In this document: one piece after another, positions 34,047-43,534 of the stretch
How the letters are laid out: each line of letters opens with the position of its first letter
Numbering within the stretch: the first letter of the stretch is position 1
NCBI RefSeq assembly: GCF_038397755.1
Contig: NZ_CP151637.1
Location: 4,154,001-4,218,000 of the forward strand
Origin: Microbacterium sp. LWH7-1.2
Lineage (GTDB): Bacteria > Actinomycetota > Actinomycetes > Actinomycetales > Microbacteriaceae
DNA: 64,000 bases
Direction of reading: 5' to 3'
The notes under the pieces: generated by a model
Database searches by the model: none
Told to the model about the DNA's origin: nothing
What the model saw: only the letters and a program-made list of their open reading frames with translations
Translations under genes and position numbers: made by a program

Positions 34047-34772
34047 TCAGCGGGAGAATTGCGGGATACGGATCCACGGCGATGCGGCGACCCGGGAACG
34101 GATGCGCCGGCCGTCGGTGGGTGGCACGGCGAAGCGGGCGAGCAGGGCGAAGAGGCCATCGAGCACGAGTGCGAGGGCGACCACCACGATCGACGCCCCC
34201 AAGATCTCCGGGAAGTCACGGAGGTTGATGCCCTGGATGATGAAGAAGCCGAGTCCGCCGAGGCCGACATACGCCGCGATGGTCACCGTCGCGACCACCT
34301 GCAAGGTCGCCGAACGGAGTCCGCCGATGAGGAGCGACAAGCCGAGGGGCATCTCGATCTTGAACAGGATCTGCCATTCGGTCATTCCCATCGCGCGGCC
34401 CGCGTCGATCACACTGCGGTCGATCGATTCGATGCCGGCGTAAGCGCCGGCGAGGATCGACGGGATCGCCAGGACAACGAACACCGTCACCGCAGCCTCG
34501 GTCTTGAGGTTCACGCCGAAGAGCATGACCAGCAGCACGACGAGTCCGAGGGCCGGCAGTGCGCGCGCGGCGCCCGACAGGAACACCGCGATCTCGCGAC
34601 CGCGGCCGGTGTGGCCGATCAGCCAGCCGATCGGGATCGCGATGACCGCGGCGATCGCGACGGAGCCGAACGTGAACGCGAGATGCTGGGCGATCGCGGT
34701 CGGCAAGGTGAGCGTGCCCGTGAGGCGGGCGGGCGAGAAGATCCACGCGAGTCCCTCGGCGAGGAGATTCAT
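34047..34772 (-). CDS. Osmoprotectant-type ABC permease (second copy)
   Basis: A 241-residue permease of the OpuAB/ProW family with about six hydrophobic segments. The EAA loop is SVIDAGRAMGMTEWQILFKIEMPLGL, shown here in part. ATG overlaps the stop of the other permease (ATGA). Two dissimilar permeases in one operon suggest a heterodimeric channel, as in OpuB/OpuC-like or EhuCD-type systems. Confidence 0.9.
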   Translation of the reverse strand: MNLLAEGLAWIFSPARLTGTLTLPTAIAQHLAFTFGSVAIAAVIAIPIGWLIGHTGRGREIAVFLSGAARALPALGLVVLLVMLFGVNLKTEAAVTVFVVLAIPSILAGAYAGIESIDRSVIDAGRAMGMTEWQILFKIEMPLGLSLLIGGLRSATLQVVATVTIAAYVGLGGLGFFIIQGINLRDFPEILGASIVVVALALVLDGLFALLARFAVPPTDGRRIRSRVAASPWIRIPQFSR

Positions 34773-35440
34773 GCTGTCACCGCCCGAAGCCGGCCCGGAC
34801 GTGGTGTGCTCCGACGTCGCGTCCACGGCATGAGTGCGCGGCCTGCCAGCATGAGCAGGACGTCGACGATCACCGCGATGACCACCACGGCGACGACACC
34901 CGCGAACACCTCGGCGATGATCCGGCGCTGCGAGCCGTTCGTGAAGAGGTAGCCCAGGTTCTCGACGCCGATCAGGGCGCCCACGGTGGCGAGCGAGATC
35001 GTCGACATCGCCGTCACCCGCAGCCCGGCCAGGACCACCGGGCCCGAGAGCGGGAAGTCCACCGTCCAGAACCGGCGCCATGCCCCGAAGCCCACCGCGA
35101 TCGCCGCCGACCGCGCGACGGGGTCGACGGAGGCCAGCCCGTCGGTGACGGAGCGGGTCATGATGGCCACCGCGTAGATCGTCAGGGCGACCAGGAGGTT
35201 CAGTTCGGAAAGGAACGGGATGCCGAACAGGGTGAGCAGGGCGAAGAGGGCGAACGACGGGATCGTGTACAGGAGCCCGACGAGGGTGAGCACGGTGCCG
35301 CGCAGCGGCGTGTACCGGAACGCCAGCCAACCCAACGGGACCGACAGCACGAAGCCTGCGACGATCGCGATCGCGCTCTGCCGCAGATGATCGACGGTCA
35401 GCGCCCAGATCAGATCGAGGTTGTCGGAGACCCAGTTCAC
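34769..35440 (-). CDS. Osmoprotectant-type ABC permease (first copy)
   Basis: A 223-residue permease of the same family as its neighbour, with GLLYTIPSFALFALL, TRSVTDGLASVDPVARSAAI (EAA region) and GALIGVENLGYLFTNG. The GTG start overlaps the ATPase stop as GTGA and gives V-N-W-V, while its stop overlaps the next permease. Confidence 0.9.
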   Translation of the reverse strand: MNWVSDNLDLIWALTVDHLRQSAIAIVAGFVLSVPLGWLAFRYTPLRGTVLTLVGLLYTIPSFALFALLTLFGIPFLSELNLLVALTIYAVAIMTRSVTDGLASVDPVARSAAIAVGFGAWRRFWTVDFPLSGPVVLAGLRVTAMSTISLATVGALIGVENLGYLFTNGSQRRIIAEVFAGVVAVVVIAVIVDVLLMLAGRALMPWTRRRSTPRPGRLRAVTA

Positions 35441-36261
35441 CGTTCGTCCTCCACGAGCACGCCCTGGGTGCGGCCGGCGGCGTCCACGAGGACCGTGCCG
35501 CGATCGGTGTGCCTGGCGTGCAGCGCGCGCGTGCCCCGCTCGACGCCGATGAAGTCGGCCACGAAGTCGCTCGCCGGATTCTCGATGATCTCGCTCGGGC
35601 TGCCGATCTGGGCGATGCGAGCGCCCTTCTCGAGGATCACCACCTGGTCGCCCAGGAGGAACGCCTCGTCGATGTCGTGGGTGACGAAGACGATCGTCTT
35701 GTCGAGTTCCTTCTGCAGCCGCAGCGTCTCGGTCTGCAGTTCGCGGCGCACGATGGGGTCGACCGCGCCGAACGGCTCGTCCATCAGCAGGATGTTGGGG
35801 TCGACCGCGAGGGCGCGGGCGACGCCGACGCGCTGCTGCTGGCCCCCGGACAGCTGGCTCGGGTAGCGCTTGGCGAGTCCGCGTTCGAGGCCCACGACAT
35901 CCATGAGCTCGAGTGCGCGCTCGCGCGCCTTCGCCTTGGGGACGCCGTTCAGCACGGGGACCGTCGCGATGTTGTCGAGGACGGAGAAGTGCGGGAGCAG
36001 CCCGGCGTTCTGCAGCACATACCCGATGCCCCGGCGCAGTGTCACCGGATCGCGTTGCGAGATCGGCTCGTCGTCGATGGTGATGACCCCGCCGGTGGGG
36101 TCGACGAGCCGGTTGATCATGCGCAGCAGTGTCGTCTTGCCGCTTCCCGACGAGCCGACGAGCACCGTCGTCTTGTGGGCGGGCATGAGGGCGCTGAAGT
36201 CCTCGACCGCGGCCGTGCCGTCCGGATAACGCTTCGAGACCCCACGGAATTCGATCGCCAT
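35437..36261 (-). CDS. Osmoprotectant-type ABC ATPase
   Basis: A 274-residue ATPase of the OpuAA/ProV group: GSSGSGKTTLLRMINRL, Q-loop VLQNAGLLPHFSV, signature LSGGQQQRVGVARAL, ILLMDEPFGAVDP and IVFVTHDIDEAF. It stops shortly after the ATPase core and lacks the two CBS domains that sense ionic strength in OpuA, so osmotic gating would have to lie elsewhere. AAGGG is 4 bases before the ATG. First gene of the operon. Confidence 0.92.
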   Translation of the reverse strand: MAIEFRGVSKRYPDGTAAVEDFSALMPAHKTTVLVGSSGSGKTTLLRMINRLVDPTGGVITIDDEPISQRDPVTLRRGIGYVLQNAGLLPHFSVLDNIATVPVLNGVPKAKARERALELMDVVGLERGLAKRYPSQLSGGQQQRVGVARALAVDPNILLMDEPFGAVDPIVRRELQTETLRLQKELDKTIVFVTHDIDEAFLLGDQVVILEKGARIAQIGSPSEIIENPASDFVADFIGVERGTRALHARHTDRGTVLVDAAGRTQGVLVEDER

Positions 36262-36296
36262 GCTGCCCTTTCGGCCGGGGTTCCCAGATAATCACA

Positions 36297-36315
36297 GGCC
36301 GCCGACATGGCGGCC
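36297..36315. promoter_or_regulatory. Inverted repeat in a divergent promoter region
   Basis: GGCCGCC (36297-36303) and GGCGGCC (36309-36315) flank a 5-base centre, between the ABC operon and the flavoprotein gene. It could be an operator for either; no regulator can be assigned. Confidence 0.35.
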
Positions 36316-36400
36316 GAAGCTGGACAGGTGCCGTAACCTGCGCCATCCTTCCGTCTGCGCGCGCGGCGGGCAACCGCTTCGTCGTGTCATCGCCGGCCGC

Positions 36401-36406
36401 TACGTT
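36401..36406 (+). promoter_or_regulatory. -10 box TACGTT, leaderless promoter
   Basis: TACGTT is 7 bases before the ATG at 36414. Confidence 0.5.
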
Positions 36407-36413
36407 AGGGCGC

Positions 36414-37832
36414 ATGACTGCGCGGGAGTACGACCTCATCGTGATCGGCGGCGGCCCTGTGGGGGAGAACGTCGCAGACAGGGCCACTCAGGGAGGCATG
36501 TCGGTCGTCGTGGTCGAGAGCGAGCTCGTCGGAGGCGAATGCTCGTACTGGGCATGCATCCCCTCGAAGGCGATGCTGCGGGCGGGCGCGGCGGTGCGGG
36601 CCGCTCGCCGCGTGAAGGGCGCCGCAGAGGCAGTGACCGGGGCCGTCGACGTGGCCAGGACCCTGGTGCGCCGCGACGAGCTCGTGCACGACTGGGATGA
36701 CACGTCGCAGGTCGAGTGGCTGCAGGGCGCGGGCATCGATCTGGTTCGCGGCCACGGACGCCTGACGGGCGAGCGCGAGGTCACCGTGACCGATGCCGAC
36801 GGCACCGAGAAGGTGCTCATCGCCCGCCACGCGGTCGTGGTGTCGACCGGCTCGGCAGCGCTCCTGCCCGACATCCCAGGCCTGCGCGAAGTCGAGCCGT
36901 GGACCAGTCGCGAGGCCACGGGCGTGCGCGACGTGCCGGCGTCGCTCGCCGTGCTCGGCGGTGGCACCGTCGGCAGCGAGATGGCGACGCTGTACACGTC
37001 GTTCGGCTCCACCGTCACCCTCATCGCGCGTTCCGGCCTGCTGCGGGGCGTCGAGCCCTTCGCGGGCGAGGCCGTCGAGAAGGCGCTGACAGATGCCGGG
37101 GCCACCGTCCGCACCGGCGTCGACGTCGAGCGGGTCTCGCGCGACGACGACGGCGAGGTGGTGCTGTCGCTGTCGGACGGGTCTCTGGTCCGGGCCGCCC
37201 AGGTGCTGGTGGCGACGGGCCGGGTGCCGCGGACCGAGGACCTCGGCCTGGAGGCGGTCGGACTCGAGCCGGGTTCATGGCTCGACGTCGACGACACACT
37301 GCGCGTGCGCGGGGTGGAGTGGCTGTACGCCGTCGGCGACGTCAACCACCGCGCGCTGCTCACACACCAGGGCAAGTACCAGGGCCGTGCCGCGGGCGAT
37401 GTGATCGCGGCGCGGGCGAAGGCGGCCGAGGTCGACGACGCCCCGTGGGGCAGGCACGTCGCGACAGCCGATCACTCGGCGGTTCCGCAGGTGATCTTCA
37501 CCGACCCCGAGATCGCGGCGGTCGGGCACACCGAGAAGTCCGCCCGCGAGGCGGGACTCAGCATCCGTGTCATCGATTACGACCTGTACTGGATCGCGGG
37601 CGCGAGCGAGGTCGCCGATGACTACCAGGGTCGGGCGCGGGCGATCGTGGACGAGGAGCGTCGGGTGCTCGTCGGTGCGACGTTCGTCGGGCAGGACGTG
37701 GGCGAGATGCTCCACGCCGCCACGATCGCGATCGTCGGCGAGGTTCCGATCGACCGTCTGTGGCACGCGGTGCCGTCGTACCCGACGATCAGCGAGGTGT
37801 GGCTGCGGTGGCTCGAGGAGTACGGCCGCTGA
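36414..37832 (+). CDS. Pyridine nucleotide-disulfide oxidoreductase
   Basis: A 472-residue class I flavin disulfide reductase related to dihydrolipoyl dehydrogenase. FAD loop VIGGGPVGENVADRA, redox-active pair C43/C48 in GGECSYWACIPSKAML, NAD loop VLGGGTVGSEMATLY, second FAD motif WLYAVGDVNHRALLTHQGKYQGR and the C-terminal dimer domain ending HAVPSYPTISEVWLRW with the catalytic His. No lipoyl enzyme complex is nearby, so the natural disulfide substrate is open. Confidence 0.88.
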   Translation: MTAREYDLIVIGGGPVGENVADRATQGGMSVVVVESELVGGECSYWACIPSKAMLRAGAAVRAARRVKGAAEAVTGAVDVARTLVRRDELVHDWDDTSQVEWLQGAGIDLVRGHGRLTGEREVTVTDADGTEKVLIARHAVVVSTGSAALLPDIPGLREVEPWTSREATGVRDVPASLAVLGGGTVGSEMATLYTSFGSTVTLIARSGLLRGVEPFAGEAVEKALTDAGATVRTGVDVERVSRDDDGEVVLSLSDGSLVRAAQVLVATGRVPRTEDLGLEAVGLEPGSWLDVDDTLRVRGVEWLYAVGDVNHRALLTHQGKYQGRAAGDVIAARAKAAEVDDAPWGRHVATADHSAVPQVIFTDPEIAAVGHTEKSAREAGLSIRVIDYDLYWIAGASEVADDYQGRARAIVDEERRVLVGATFVGQDVGEMLHAATIAIVGEVPIDRLWHAVPSYPTISEVWLRWLEEYGR

Positions 37833-37914
37833 TCCGCACCCGCGCTGCTTCGGGGCCGCGGGATGGCGGCGCCCGCCGGACTGCACAGCGAACGCTCAGC
37901 CCCAGCCCTTGTTC

Positions 37915-37928
37915 ACCGATATATCGGT
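37915..37928. promoter_or_regulatory. Palindromic operator ACCGATATATCGGT
   Basis: A perfect 14-base palindrome 45 bases before the PadR gene, in an AT-richer patch. A half-site-like ATCG recurs downstream (GGTATCGTCAGGGTATCGG). Autoregulation by the PadR protein is the simplest reading. Confidence 0.6.
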
Positions 37929-37972
37929 AGGTATCGTCAGGGTATCGGCACACGCTCGTTCGGGAGGTCGCC

Positions 37973-38533
37973 ATGAGCGGTTCATTCCAGGGATTCGGTT
38001 CGCGTCCGGGAGCGCAGGGCTCGGGACTTCCGAGCAGCTTCTGGGACGCGATGGAGCAGTTGAAGGACACTTTCGAGCGCAGCTTCTCGCCGCGCGTCGC
38101 CAAGGGTGATGTGCGGGCTGCGGTCCTCGCGATCCTGGCCGAGAAGCCCATGCACGGCTACCAGATCATCCAGGAGATCGAGGAGCGCAGCGACGGCGCG
38201 TGGAAGCCGAGCCCCGGCTCGGTGTACCCGACGCTGCAGCTGCTCGCGGACGAGGGACTCGTCGCCGCCGAGGAATCGAACGGCAAGAAGACGTACTCGC
38301 TCACCGAGGCGGGCCGGGCAGCGGCCGCGGCGGCCGAAGGGCAGTCCGCGCCGTGGGAGTCGGCCGGGTCGCGCGATTCCGGGCGTGCCACAGCGCTGCC
38401 GAAGGCCGGCGCGAAGCTCGCCCAGGCGGCCGCGACCGTCGGTCGCAGCGGCACGCCCGAGCAGGTGGCGAAGGCCGTCGAAGTGCTCGACGACGCGCGG
38501 CGTAACCTCTACTCGATCCTGGCTCAGGACTGA
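37973..38533 (+). CDS. PadR-family transcriptional regulator
   Basis: A 186-residue regulator. The winged helix lies at residues about 45-110 (VRAAVLAILAEKPMHGYQIIQEIEERS, KPSPGSVYPTLQLLADEGLV, shown in parts), with the canonical HGYQI and GSVYPTL motifs. The N-terminal 35 residues are Gly/Ser-rich and the C-terminal region is a shorter dimerisation helix set. GGAGG is about 6 bases before the ATG. Palindromic operator upstream. Confidence 0.88.
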   Translation: MSGSFQGFGSRPGAQGSGLPSSFWDAMEQLKDTFERSFSPRVAKGDVRAAVLAILAEKPMHGYQIIQEIEERSDGAWKPSPGSVYPTLQLLADEGLVAAEESNGKKTYSLTEAGRAAAAAAEGQSAPWESAGSRDSGRATALPKAGAKLAQAAATVGRSGTPEQVAKAVEVLDDARRNLYSILAQD

Positions 38534-38658
38534 CGGCCGGCCCACCGGCAGAGGGCGTCGGTCCGGACCCACGGGGTCAGGGTGGGCGCGCACGATCCCG
38601 GGCGACCGGGACCGCGGGCACCCCGCAATCCGCTGACCACCACCGCCGAGGAGCTTCG

Positions 38659-40359
38659 ATGGCCGACGTCGGGAACGCGCGCGCCCGCTATCGCCGGATC
38701 CTGCGCTTCGCCGGCCGTTACATCGTCCAGGCCTGGTGGTTCGAGCTCGTCCTGCCCCGGTTCGGCTTCGGCGCGCTCGCCGCCCGCGGCCGCACCCGCC
38801 GTCTGCAGAACATCGCGCGCAGGTTCCATGTGCTCGCCGTCCAGTACGGCGGGCTCATGATCAAGGTCGGCCAGTTCCTGTCGTCGCGGCTCGACGTGCT
38901 GCCGCCGGAGATCACCAAGGAGCTGGAGGGTCTCCAGGACGAGGTCCCGCCGGTCGCCTTCCCGGCGATCCGCGACCTCGCCGAGTCCGAGCTGGGCGTC
39001 CCCCTCGGCCGCGCGTTCGAGTGGGTAGACGAGACGCCCGTGGCCGCGGCTTCCCTCGGACAGGCGCATCGTGCGCGGCTGACACCCGCCGACGCCGCCG
39101 AGACCGGGTTCGCCGACGTCGTCGTCAAGGTGCAGCGACCGGGCATCGAGGAGATCGTCGACGTCGACCTGGCGGCGCTGCGCCGCGTGGCCGGCTGGCT
39201 CAGCAGCGTGCGGGTCGTGCGGGACCACGTCGACCTGCCGGCGCTGGTGGAGGAGTTCGCTCACACCAGCCGCCAGGAGATCGACTACCTGCACGAGGCG
39301 CAGAATGCGGAGCGGTTCGGCGCGGACTTCGCGGGCGATCCCCGCGTGACGGTGCCGGAGATCGCCTGGGAGCGCACGACCCGTCGGGTGCTGACACTCG
39401 CCGACGTCACCGCGATAAAGATCAACGACGTCGACGGTCTGCGCGCCGCGGGCATCGATCCCGCCCAGGTCGCCGTCGAGTTCGCGAACGTGATGTTCGA
39501 CCAGCTGTTCCTGCGAGGGTTCTTCCACGCCGATCCGCACCCGGGGAACATCTTCGTGACGCCGGTCACCCGCGCCGCCGGCGACACCGGCCGCCCGTGG
39601 ACCCTCACCTTCATCGACTTCGGGATGATGGGCGAGGTCCCCGACAAGCTGCGGCACGATCTGCAGCGGCTCATGATCGCGGTCGCCTCGCGCAACAGCG
39701 GACAGATGATCGACAGCATCCGAGCCGTCGGCGTGCTGCTGCCGTCGGCCGACACCGTCGAGCTCGAACGCGCGATGACGGCGCTGTTCGGGCGCTTCGG
39801 CGGCATGGGGTTCGCGGAGCTGCAGCAGGTCGACCCGCGCGAGTTCCGGCAGTTCGCCAAGGAGTTCGGCGACGTGATGCGGTCGCTGCCGTTCCAGCTG
39901 CCCGAGAACTTCCTGCTGATCATCCGCGCGGTCTCGCTCACCAGCGGCATGTGCAGCTCGCTCGACCCCGCGTTCAACGTGTGGGACGCCGTCGAGCCCT
40001 ATGCCGCCCAACTGCTGCGCGACGAGCGGGGCAACGCCGCGAAGGCCGTCGCGCAGGAAGCCGCGTCGGTCGCGGGTGTGATGGCCCGGCTGCCGCGGCG
40101 CCTCGACGACATGGTGACCCGCATCGAGGACGGTCGCCTCGTCGCGGACGTGCCGAAGCTCGACCGCTGGCTGCGCCGCCTCGAGCGCCTGATCCGGCGC
40201 GTCGTGGCGGCGGTGCTGTTCGCCGGACTGCTCATCAGCGGGTCGGTGCTGCGAGCCGAAGACCTCACGATCGGCACCGTGCTCATGATCGGCTCGCTCG
40301 TGCCGCTGCTGTACGCGCTGTTCGCGGGATTCTCCGGCCGGCGCGGACCGCACGGCTGA
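38659..40359 (+). CDS. ABC1/UbiB-family atypical kinase
   Basis: A 566-residue ABC1/UbiB protein. The ABC1 signature [21 protein letters not shown] (in part) with its KxGQ motif, ALA-type loop [20 protein letters not shown] (nucleotide Lys), HADPHPGN and FIDFGMMG (DFG-like) are all present. Two hydrophobic helices close the protein ([17 protein letters not shown] and a second). In other bacteria such proteins support isoprenoid quinone synthesis or membrane lipid homeostasis. AGGAG precedes the ATG. Confidence 0.88.
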   Translation: MADVGNARARYRRILRFAGRYIVQAWWFELVLPRFGFGALAARGRTRRLQNIARRFHVLAVQYGGLMIKVGQFLSSRLDVLPPEITKELEGLQDEVPPVAFPAIRDLAESELGVPLGRAFEWVDETPVAAASLGQAHRARLTPADAAETGFADVVVKVQRPGIEEIVDVDLAALRRVAGWLSSVRVVRDHVDLPALVEEFAHTSRQEIDYLHEAQNAERFGADFAGDPRVTVPEIAWERTTRRVLTLADVTAIKINDVDGLRAAGIDPAQVAVEFANVMFDQLFLRGFFHADPHPGNIFVTPVTRAAGDTGRPWTLTFIDFGMMGEVPDKLRHDLQRLMIAVASRNSGQMIDSIRAVGVLLPSADTVELERAMTALFGRFGGMGFAELQQVDPREFRQFAKEFGDVMRSLPFQLPENFLLIIRAVSLTSGMCSSLDPAFNVWDAVEPYAAQLLRDERGNAAKAVAQEAASVAGVMARLPRRLDDMVTRIEDGRLVADVPKLDRWLRRLERLIRRVVAAVLFAGLLISGSVLRAEDLTIGTVLMIGSLVPLLYALFAGFSGRRGPHG

Positions 40360-40439
40360 GCTCGCGTCCACTCGCCGAGATTTCGGATGACGGATGCTGC
40401 GCCCTCGTGCACGTGCGGCTCGCCGGGGACCCCACACGC

Positions 40440-40445
40440 TACGGT
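40440..40445 (+). promoter_or_regulatory. Possible -10 box TACGGT
   Basis: TACGGT implies a transcript start near 40452 and therefore a start codon downstream of it, supporting GTG 40471 for the DUF1345 gene. Confidence 0.35.
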
Positions 40446-40470
40446 GGCACGCAGGAACCTGTCCTCGGGG

Positions 40471-41139
40471 GTGCGTGTGGTCTGGGCGGTGATCGTGCGG
40501 GTCGCGGATCTGCTGGTGCAGCTGGCGCTGATCTGGCTCGGCCTCCTCATCATCTTCGCGGATGGCGAGGAACCGACCCTCGACGCTCTCGTCGGGTGGT
40601 GCACCGTCGGCGCGTTCTACTGGCTCGCATCCGTGATCGCAGTCGGTGTGAGCGTGAAGCGGTCCCGCAGCGCCGCACCGCGGTGGATCGGAGAGTTCGA
40701 CACGCACCCGCTGGTTGCGGCGATCACCGTCACAGCCACCTTCCTGGCCAGCGCCGTAGGGATCATCGCCGCCACCGAGATACTCGTGCTCCGCAACGAC
40801 CCCAAGTGGGCGGGCTGGGTCGAGCTCATCGGAGTGGTGGCGATGCTGCTGTCGTGGGCGCTCTACCACTGGGGCTTCGCGCGCATCTACGACCGCCGCT
40901 ATCGGCGCGCGATCATCCCGCCCCTGATCTTCCCCGGGACGGAGAGCCCGAGGCTCGCGGACTTCGTCTATTTCTCCTTCACGAACGCGACGACGTTCTC
41001 CGTCTCGGACGTGCAGGTCGTCACGACCCGGATGAGGTGGACCGTTGTCTGGCACACGACGACGAGCTTCTTCCTCAATGCGCTCATCATCGTGCTGGCA
41101 TTCAGCACGATCATCAACGCGAACCTGGTCGATCTCTAG
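40471..41139 (+). CDS. DUF1345 membrane protein
   Basis: A 222-residue membrane protein with five or so hydrophobic segments. [20 protein letters not shown] followed by [22 protein letters not shown] is the DUF1345 signature, which resembles the pore region of two-helix cation channels. The start is uncertain: an in-frame ATG at 40387 lies before the likely promoter, so GTG 40471 is used. Function unknown. Confidence 0.75.
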   Translation: MRVVWAVIVRVADLLVQLALIWLGLLIIFADGEEPTLDALVGWCTVGAFYWLASVIAVGVSVKRSRSAAPRWIGEFDTHPLVAAITVTATFLASAVGIIAATEILVLRNDPKWAGWVELIGVVAMLLSWALYHWGFARIYDRRYRRAIIPPLIFPGTESPRLADFVYFSFTNATTFSVSDVQVVTTRMRWTVVWHTTTSFFLNALIIVLAFSTIINANLVDL

Positions 41140-41198
41140 ACTTCGAGGACGGGCGCCGGGGCACGGGGCTCGCGCCGCAGACGAGCGAAGGAGATGCG

Positions 41199-42290
41199 AT
41201 GCAGCTGGGAATGGTGGGCCTCGGCCGGATGGGCGGCAACATCGTTCGGCGCCTGATGCGGGACGGGCACGAGTGCGTCGCGTACGACGTCAGCCCCGAC
41301 GCCGTGTCCGCCCTCGCGGGTGAGGGCGCCGTCGGATCCGACAGCCTCGCCGATCTCGTCAGCAAGCTCGAGGCGCCGCGCGCGGTCTGGCTCATGATCC
41401 CCGCCGGGCTGACCGGCAAGGTCGTCGACGAACTCGCCGCACTGCTCGACGAGGGCGACATCATCATCGACGGCGGGAACTCGAACTACCGCGACGACGT
41501 GCGACGCGCGGCAGCACTGCGGGAGACCGGCATCCACTACGTCGACGTCGGCACGAGCGGCGGCGTGTTCGGCCTCGAGCGCGGATACTGCCTGATGGTA
41601 GGCGGACCTGACGAGGCGTTCGCACGTCTCGAGCCGATCCTGCGCACCATCGCGCCCGGCGGCGGCGAGGTCGAGCGCACGCCGGGCCGCGTGGGGGACT
41701 TCGCCCCCGAGGAGCTGGGTTATCTGCACTGCGGACCGTCCGGTGCGGGCCACTTCGTGAAAATGGTGCACAACGGCATCGAGTACGGCGTGATGGCTGC
41801 GCTCGCCGAGGGCCTCAACATCCTCGAGCACGCGGACGCCGGTGTTCAGGAAGCCGAGCACTCGGCCGAAGTCGCACCCCTCGAGGAACCCGAGTTCTAC
41901 CAGTTCACGATCGACACCCCGAAGGTCGCGGAGCTGTGGCGTCGCGGCTCGGTGATCTCGTCGTGGCTGCTCGACCTGACCGCGGCGGCGCTCCAGGGCA
42001 ACCCCACGCTCGACGGGCTCGCCGGGCGCGTGTCGGATTCCGGCGAAGGCCGCTGGACGGTCAAGGCCGCCGTGGACACGGGTGTTCCGGTACCGGTGCT
42101 CGCGGCATCCCTCTTCGAGCGCTTCGCATCGCGCGACGAGGACCATTTCGCCAACCAGGTGCTCTCGGCGATGCGTCTGCAGTTCGGCGGACACCAAGAG
42201 CTGCCCGCGGGCGACGTGCTCGAAGCGGGCTCGCGCAAGTCCGAGTCGTCGAGCAGCGGCCAGTCGGAGACGGCCGCGGACGCGTCGTGA
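41199..42290 (+). CDS. gnd: 6-phosphogluconate dehydrogenase, decarboxylating (YqeC/Gnd type)
   Basis: A 363-residue enzyme that oxidises 6-phosphogluconate to ribulose 5-phosphate. It has the NAD(P) loop [48 protein letters not shown] (in part) and the catalytic Lys in [13 protein letters not shown]. It is shorter than the 470-residue E. coli Gnd and belongs to the short decarboxylating type, often NAD-linked. A Ser-rich tail of about 25 residues is an addition. AAGGAG precedes the ATG. GTGA overlap with the next gene. Confidence 0.9.
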   Translation: MQLGMVGLGRMGGNIVRRLMRDGHECVAYDVSPDAVSALAGEGAVGSDSLADLVSKLEAPRAVWLMIPAGLTGKVVDELAALLDEGDIIIDGGNSNYRDDVRRAAALRETGIHYVDVGTSGGVFGLERGYCLMVGGPDEAFARLEPILRTIAPGGGEVERTPGRVGDFAPEELGYLHCGPSGAGHFVKMVHNGIEYGVMAALAEGLNILEHADAGVQEAEHSAEVAPLEEPEFYQFTIDTPKVAELWRRGSVISSWLLDLTAAALQGNPTLDGLAGRVSDSGEGRWTVKAAVDTGVPVPVLAASLFERFASRDEDHFANQVLSAMRLQFGGHQELPAGDVLEAGSRKSESSSSGQSETAADAS

Positions 42291-42907
42291 CCAAGCTCGA
42301 TCTGAAGAAGTCGATCAGGGCGTACACCGCACCGCGGGGGTCGTTCGAGCTCGTCGACCTCCCGCCGATGCGGTATCTCATGATCGACGGCCACGGCGAC
42401 CCCAACACGTCGGAGGAGTACGGCGACGCCGTGGCGGCCGTGTTCGGTGTCGCCTACAAGCTCAAGTTCCTGAGCAAGGCAGAACTCGGACGCGACTACG
42501 TCGTGATGCCCCTGGAGGGTCTGTGGTGGTCCGACGACATGTCGGCATTCACCTCCGAGCGAGACAAATCCCGGTGGAGCTGGACGATGATGAGCCTCGT
42601 CCCCGAGTGGCTCGACGTCGGCCACTTCGATCGCGCGCGGGAGACGGCTTCGGCCAAAGGCGGGTCGCCCGCCATCGATCGACTTCGCCTGGCGGAGCTC
42701 GCCGAGGGACGGTGCGTGCAGACCTTGCACGTCGGGTCGTACGACGACGAGGCGCCGGTGCTCGCCGAGATGCACGAGCACTTCATTCCCGGGGCGGGCC
42801 TGCGCATGCGCGGCCTCCACCACGAGATCTACCTCACCGACCCCCGCCGCGCCGCGCCCGAGAAGCTCCGCACGATCCTGCGCCAGCCCGTCGAAACGGC
42901 GGGGTAG
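42287..42907 (+). CDS. GyrI-like domain protein
   Basis: A 206-residue GyrI-like (SOUL/SHS2-type) small-molecule-binding protein: [42 protein letters not shown] and [22 protein letters not shown]. The GTG start overlaps the gnd stop. GyrI-like domains bind hydrophobic drugs or hydrolyse cyclopropanoids in some cases; there is no attached DNA-binding domain here, so the role is unknown. Confidence 0.85.
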   Translation: MTKLDLKKSIRAYTAPRGSFELVDLPPMRYLMIDGHGDPNTSEEYGDAVAAVFGVAYKLKFLSKAELGRDYVVMPLEGLWWSDDMSAFTSERDKSRWSWTMMSLVPEWLDVGHFDRARETASAKGGSPAIDRLRLAELAEGRCVQTLHVGSYDDEAPVLAEMHEHFIPGAGLRMRGLHHEIYLTDPRRAAPEKLRTILRQPVETAG

Positions 42908-42926
42908 TCCTCACTCCTTGTGATCC

Positions 42927-42969
42927 GAACGAGGGATGCCGCGACCCGGCCGGGTCGCGGCATCCGTTC
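42927..42969. terminator. Long GGATGCCGCG hairpin between convergent genes
   Basis: Bases 42934-42949 and 42950-42965 form a perfect 32-base palindrome with GGATGC/GCATCC at its outer ends. GAAC/GTTC can add four more pairs beyond a 3-base bulge. It lies between the GyrI-like and msrA stop codons and can serve both. Confidence 0.75.
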
Positions 42970-42979
42970 TCGTCTGTTC

Positions 42980-43534
42980 CTACGCCGTCGCGTCGGCCCG
43001 CTTGGGGAGCACCCATCCGGCCCGCGGGAAGTGGCACGTATAGCCGTTCGGGATGCGGATCAGGTAGTCCTGGTGCTCGGGCTCGGCCTCCCAGAACGGG
43101 CCCGCGGGCTCGATCGTGGTGACCGCCTTGCCCGGCCAGAGCCCCGACGCGTCGACGTCGGCGATGGTGTCGCGCGCGACCTCGGCCTGCTCAGGCGAGA
43201 GGGGGAAGATCGCGGAGCGGTAACTGGAGCCGATGTCGTTGCCCTGACGATTCAGGGTCGACGGATCGTGGATCTGGAAGAAGAACGCCAGGATGTCGCG
43301 ATACGAGGTCTTCGTGGGGTCGAAGACGATCTCCACCGCCTCTGCGTGACCGGGGTGCTTGCGGTAGGTCGCGTGCGCGTTCTCGCCGCCGGTGTAGCCG
43401 ACTCGGGTGTCGAGCACGCCGGGCTGGCGGCGGATGAGGTCCTCCATGCCCCAGAAACAGCCGCCGGCGAGGACTGCCGTCTCAGTGCCGGGGGTGCGGG
43501 TGATCTCGCCGGTGTCGAAGGGACCGCTGGTCAT
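42980..43534 (-). CDS. msrA: Peptide methionine-(S)-sulfoxide reductase MsrA
   Basis: A 184-residue reductase for the S epimer of methionine sulfoxide. The active site is GGCFWG with C26, followed by VGYTGG and [11 protein letters not shown]. The tail [10 protein letters not shown] provides a candidate resolving cysteine. The ATG overlaps the msrB stop (ATGA), so the pair is coupled. Confidence 0.93.
   Translation of the reverse strand: MTSGPFDTGEITRTPGTETAVLAGGCFWGMEDLIRRQPGVLDTRVGYTGGENAHATYRKHPGHAEAVEIVFDPTKTSYRDILAFFFQIHDPSTLNRQGNDIGSSYRSAIFPLSPEQAEVARDTIADVDASGLWPGKAVTTIEPAGPFWEAEPEHQDYLIRIPNGYTCHFPRAGWVLPKRADATA

Noticed and set aside
40387..40470. Upstream ATG start for the DUF1345 protein
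   Set aside because: It would precede the likely -10 box at 40440 and adds a Cys/Pro-rich segment not expected in the family.
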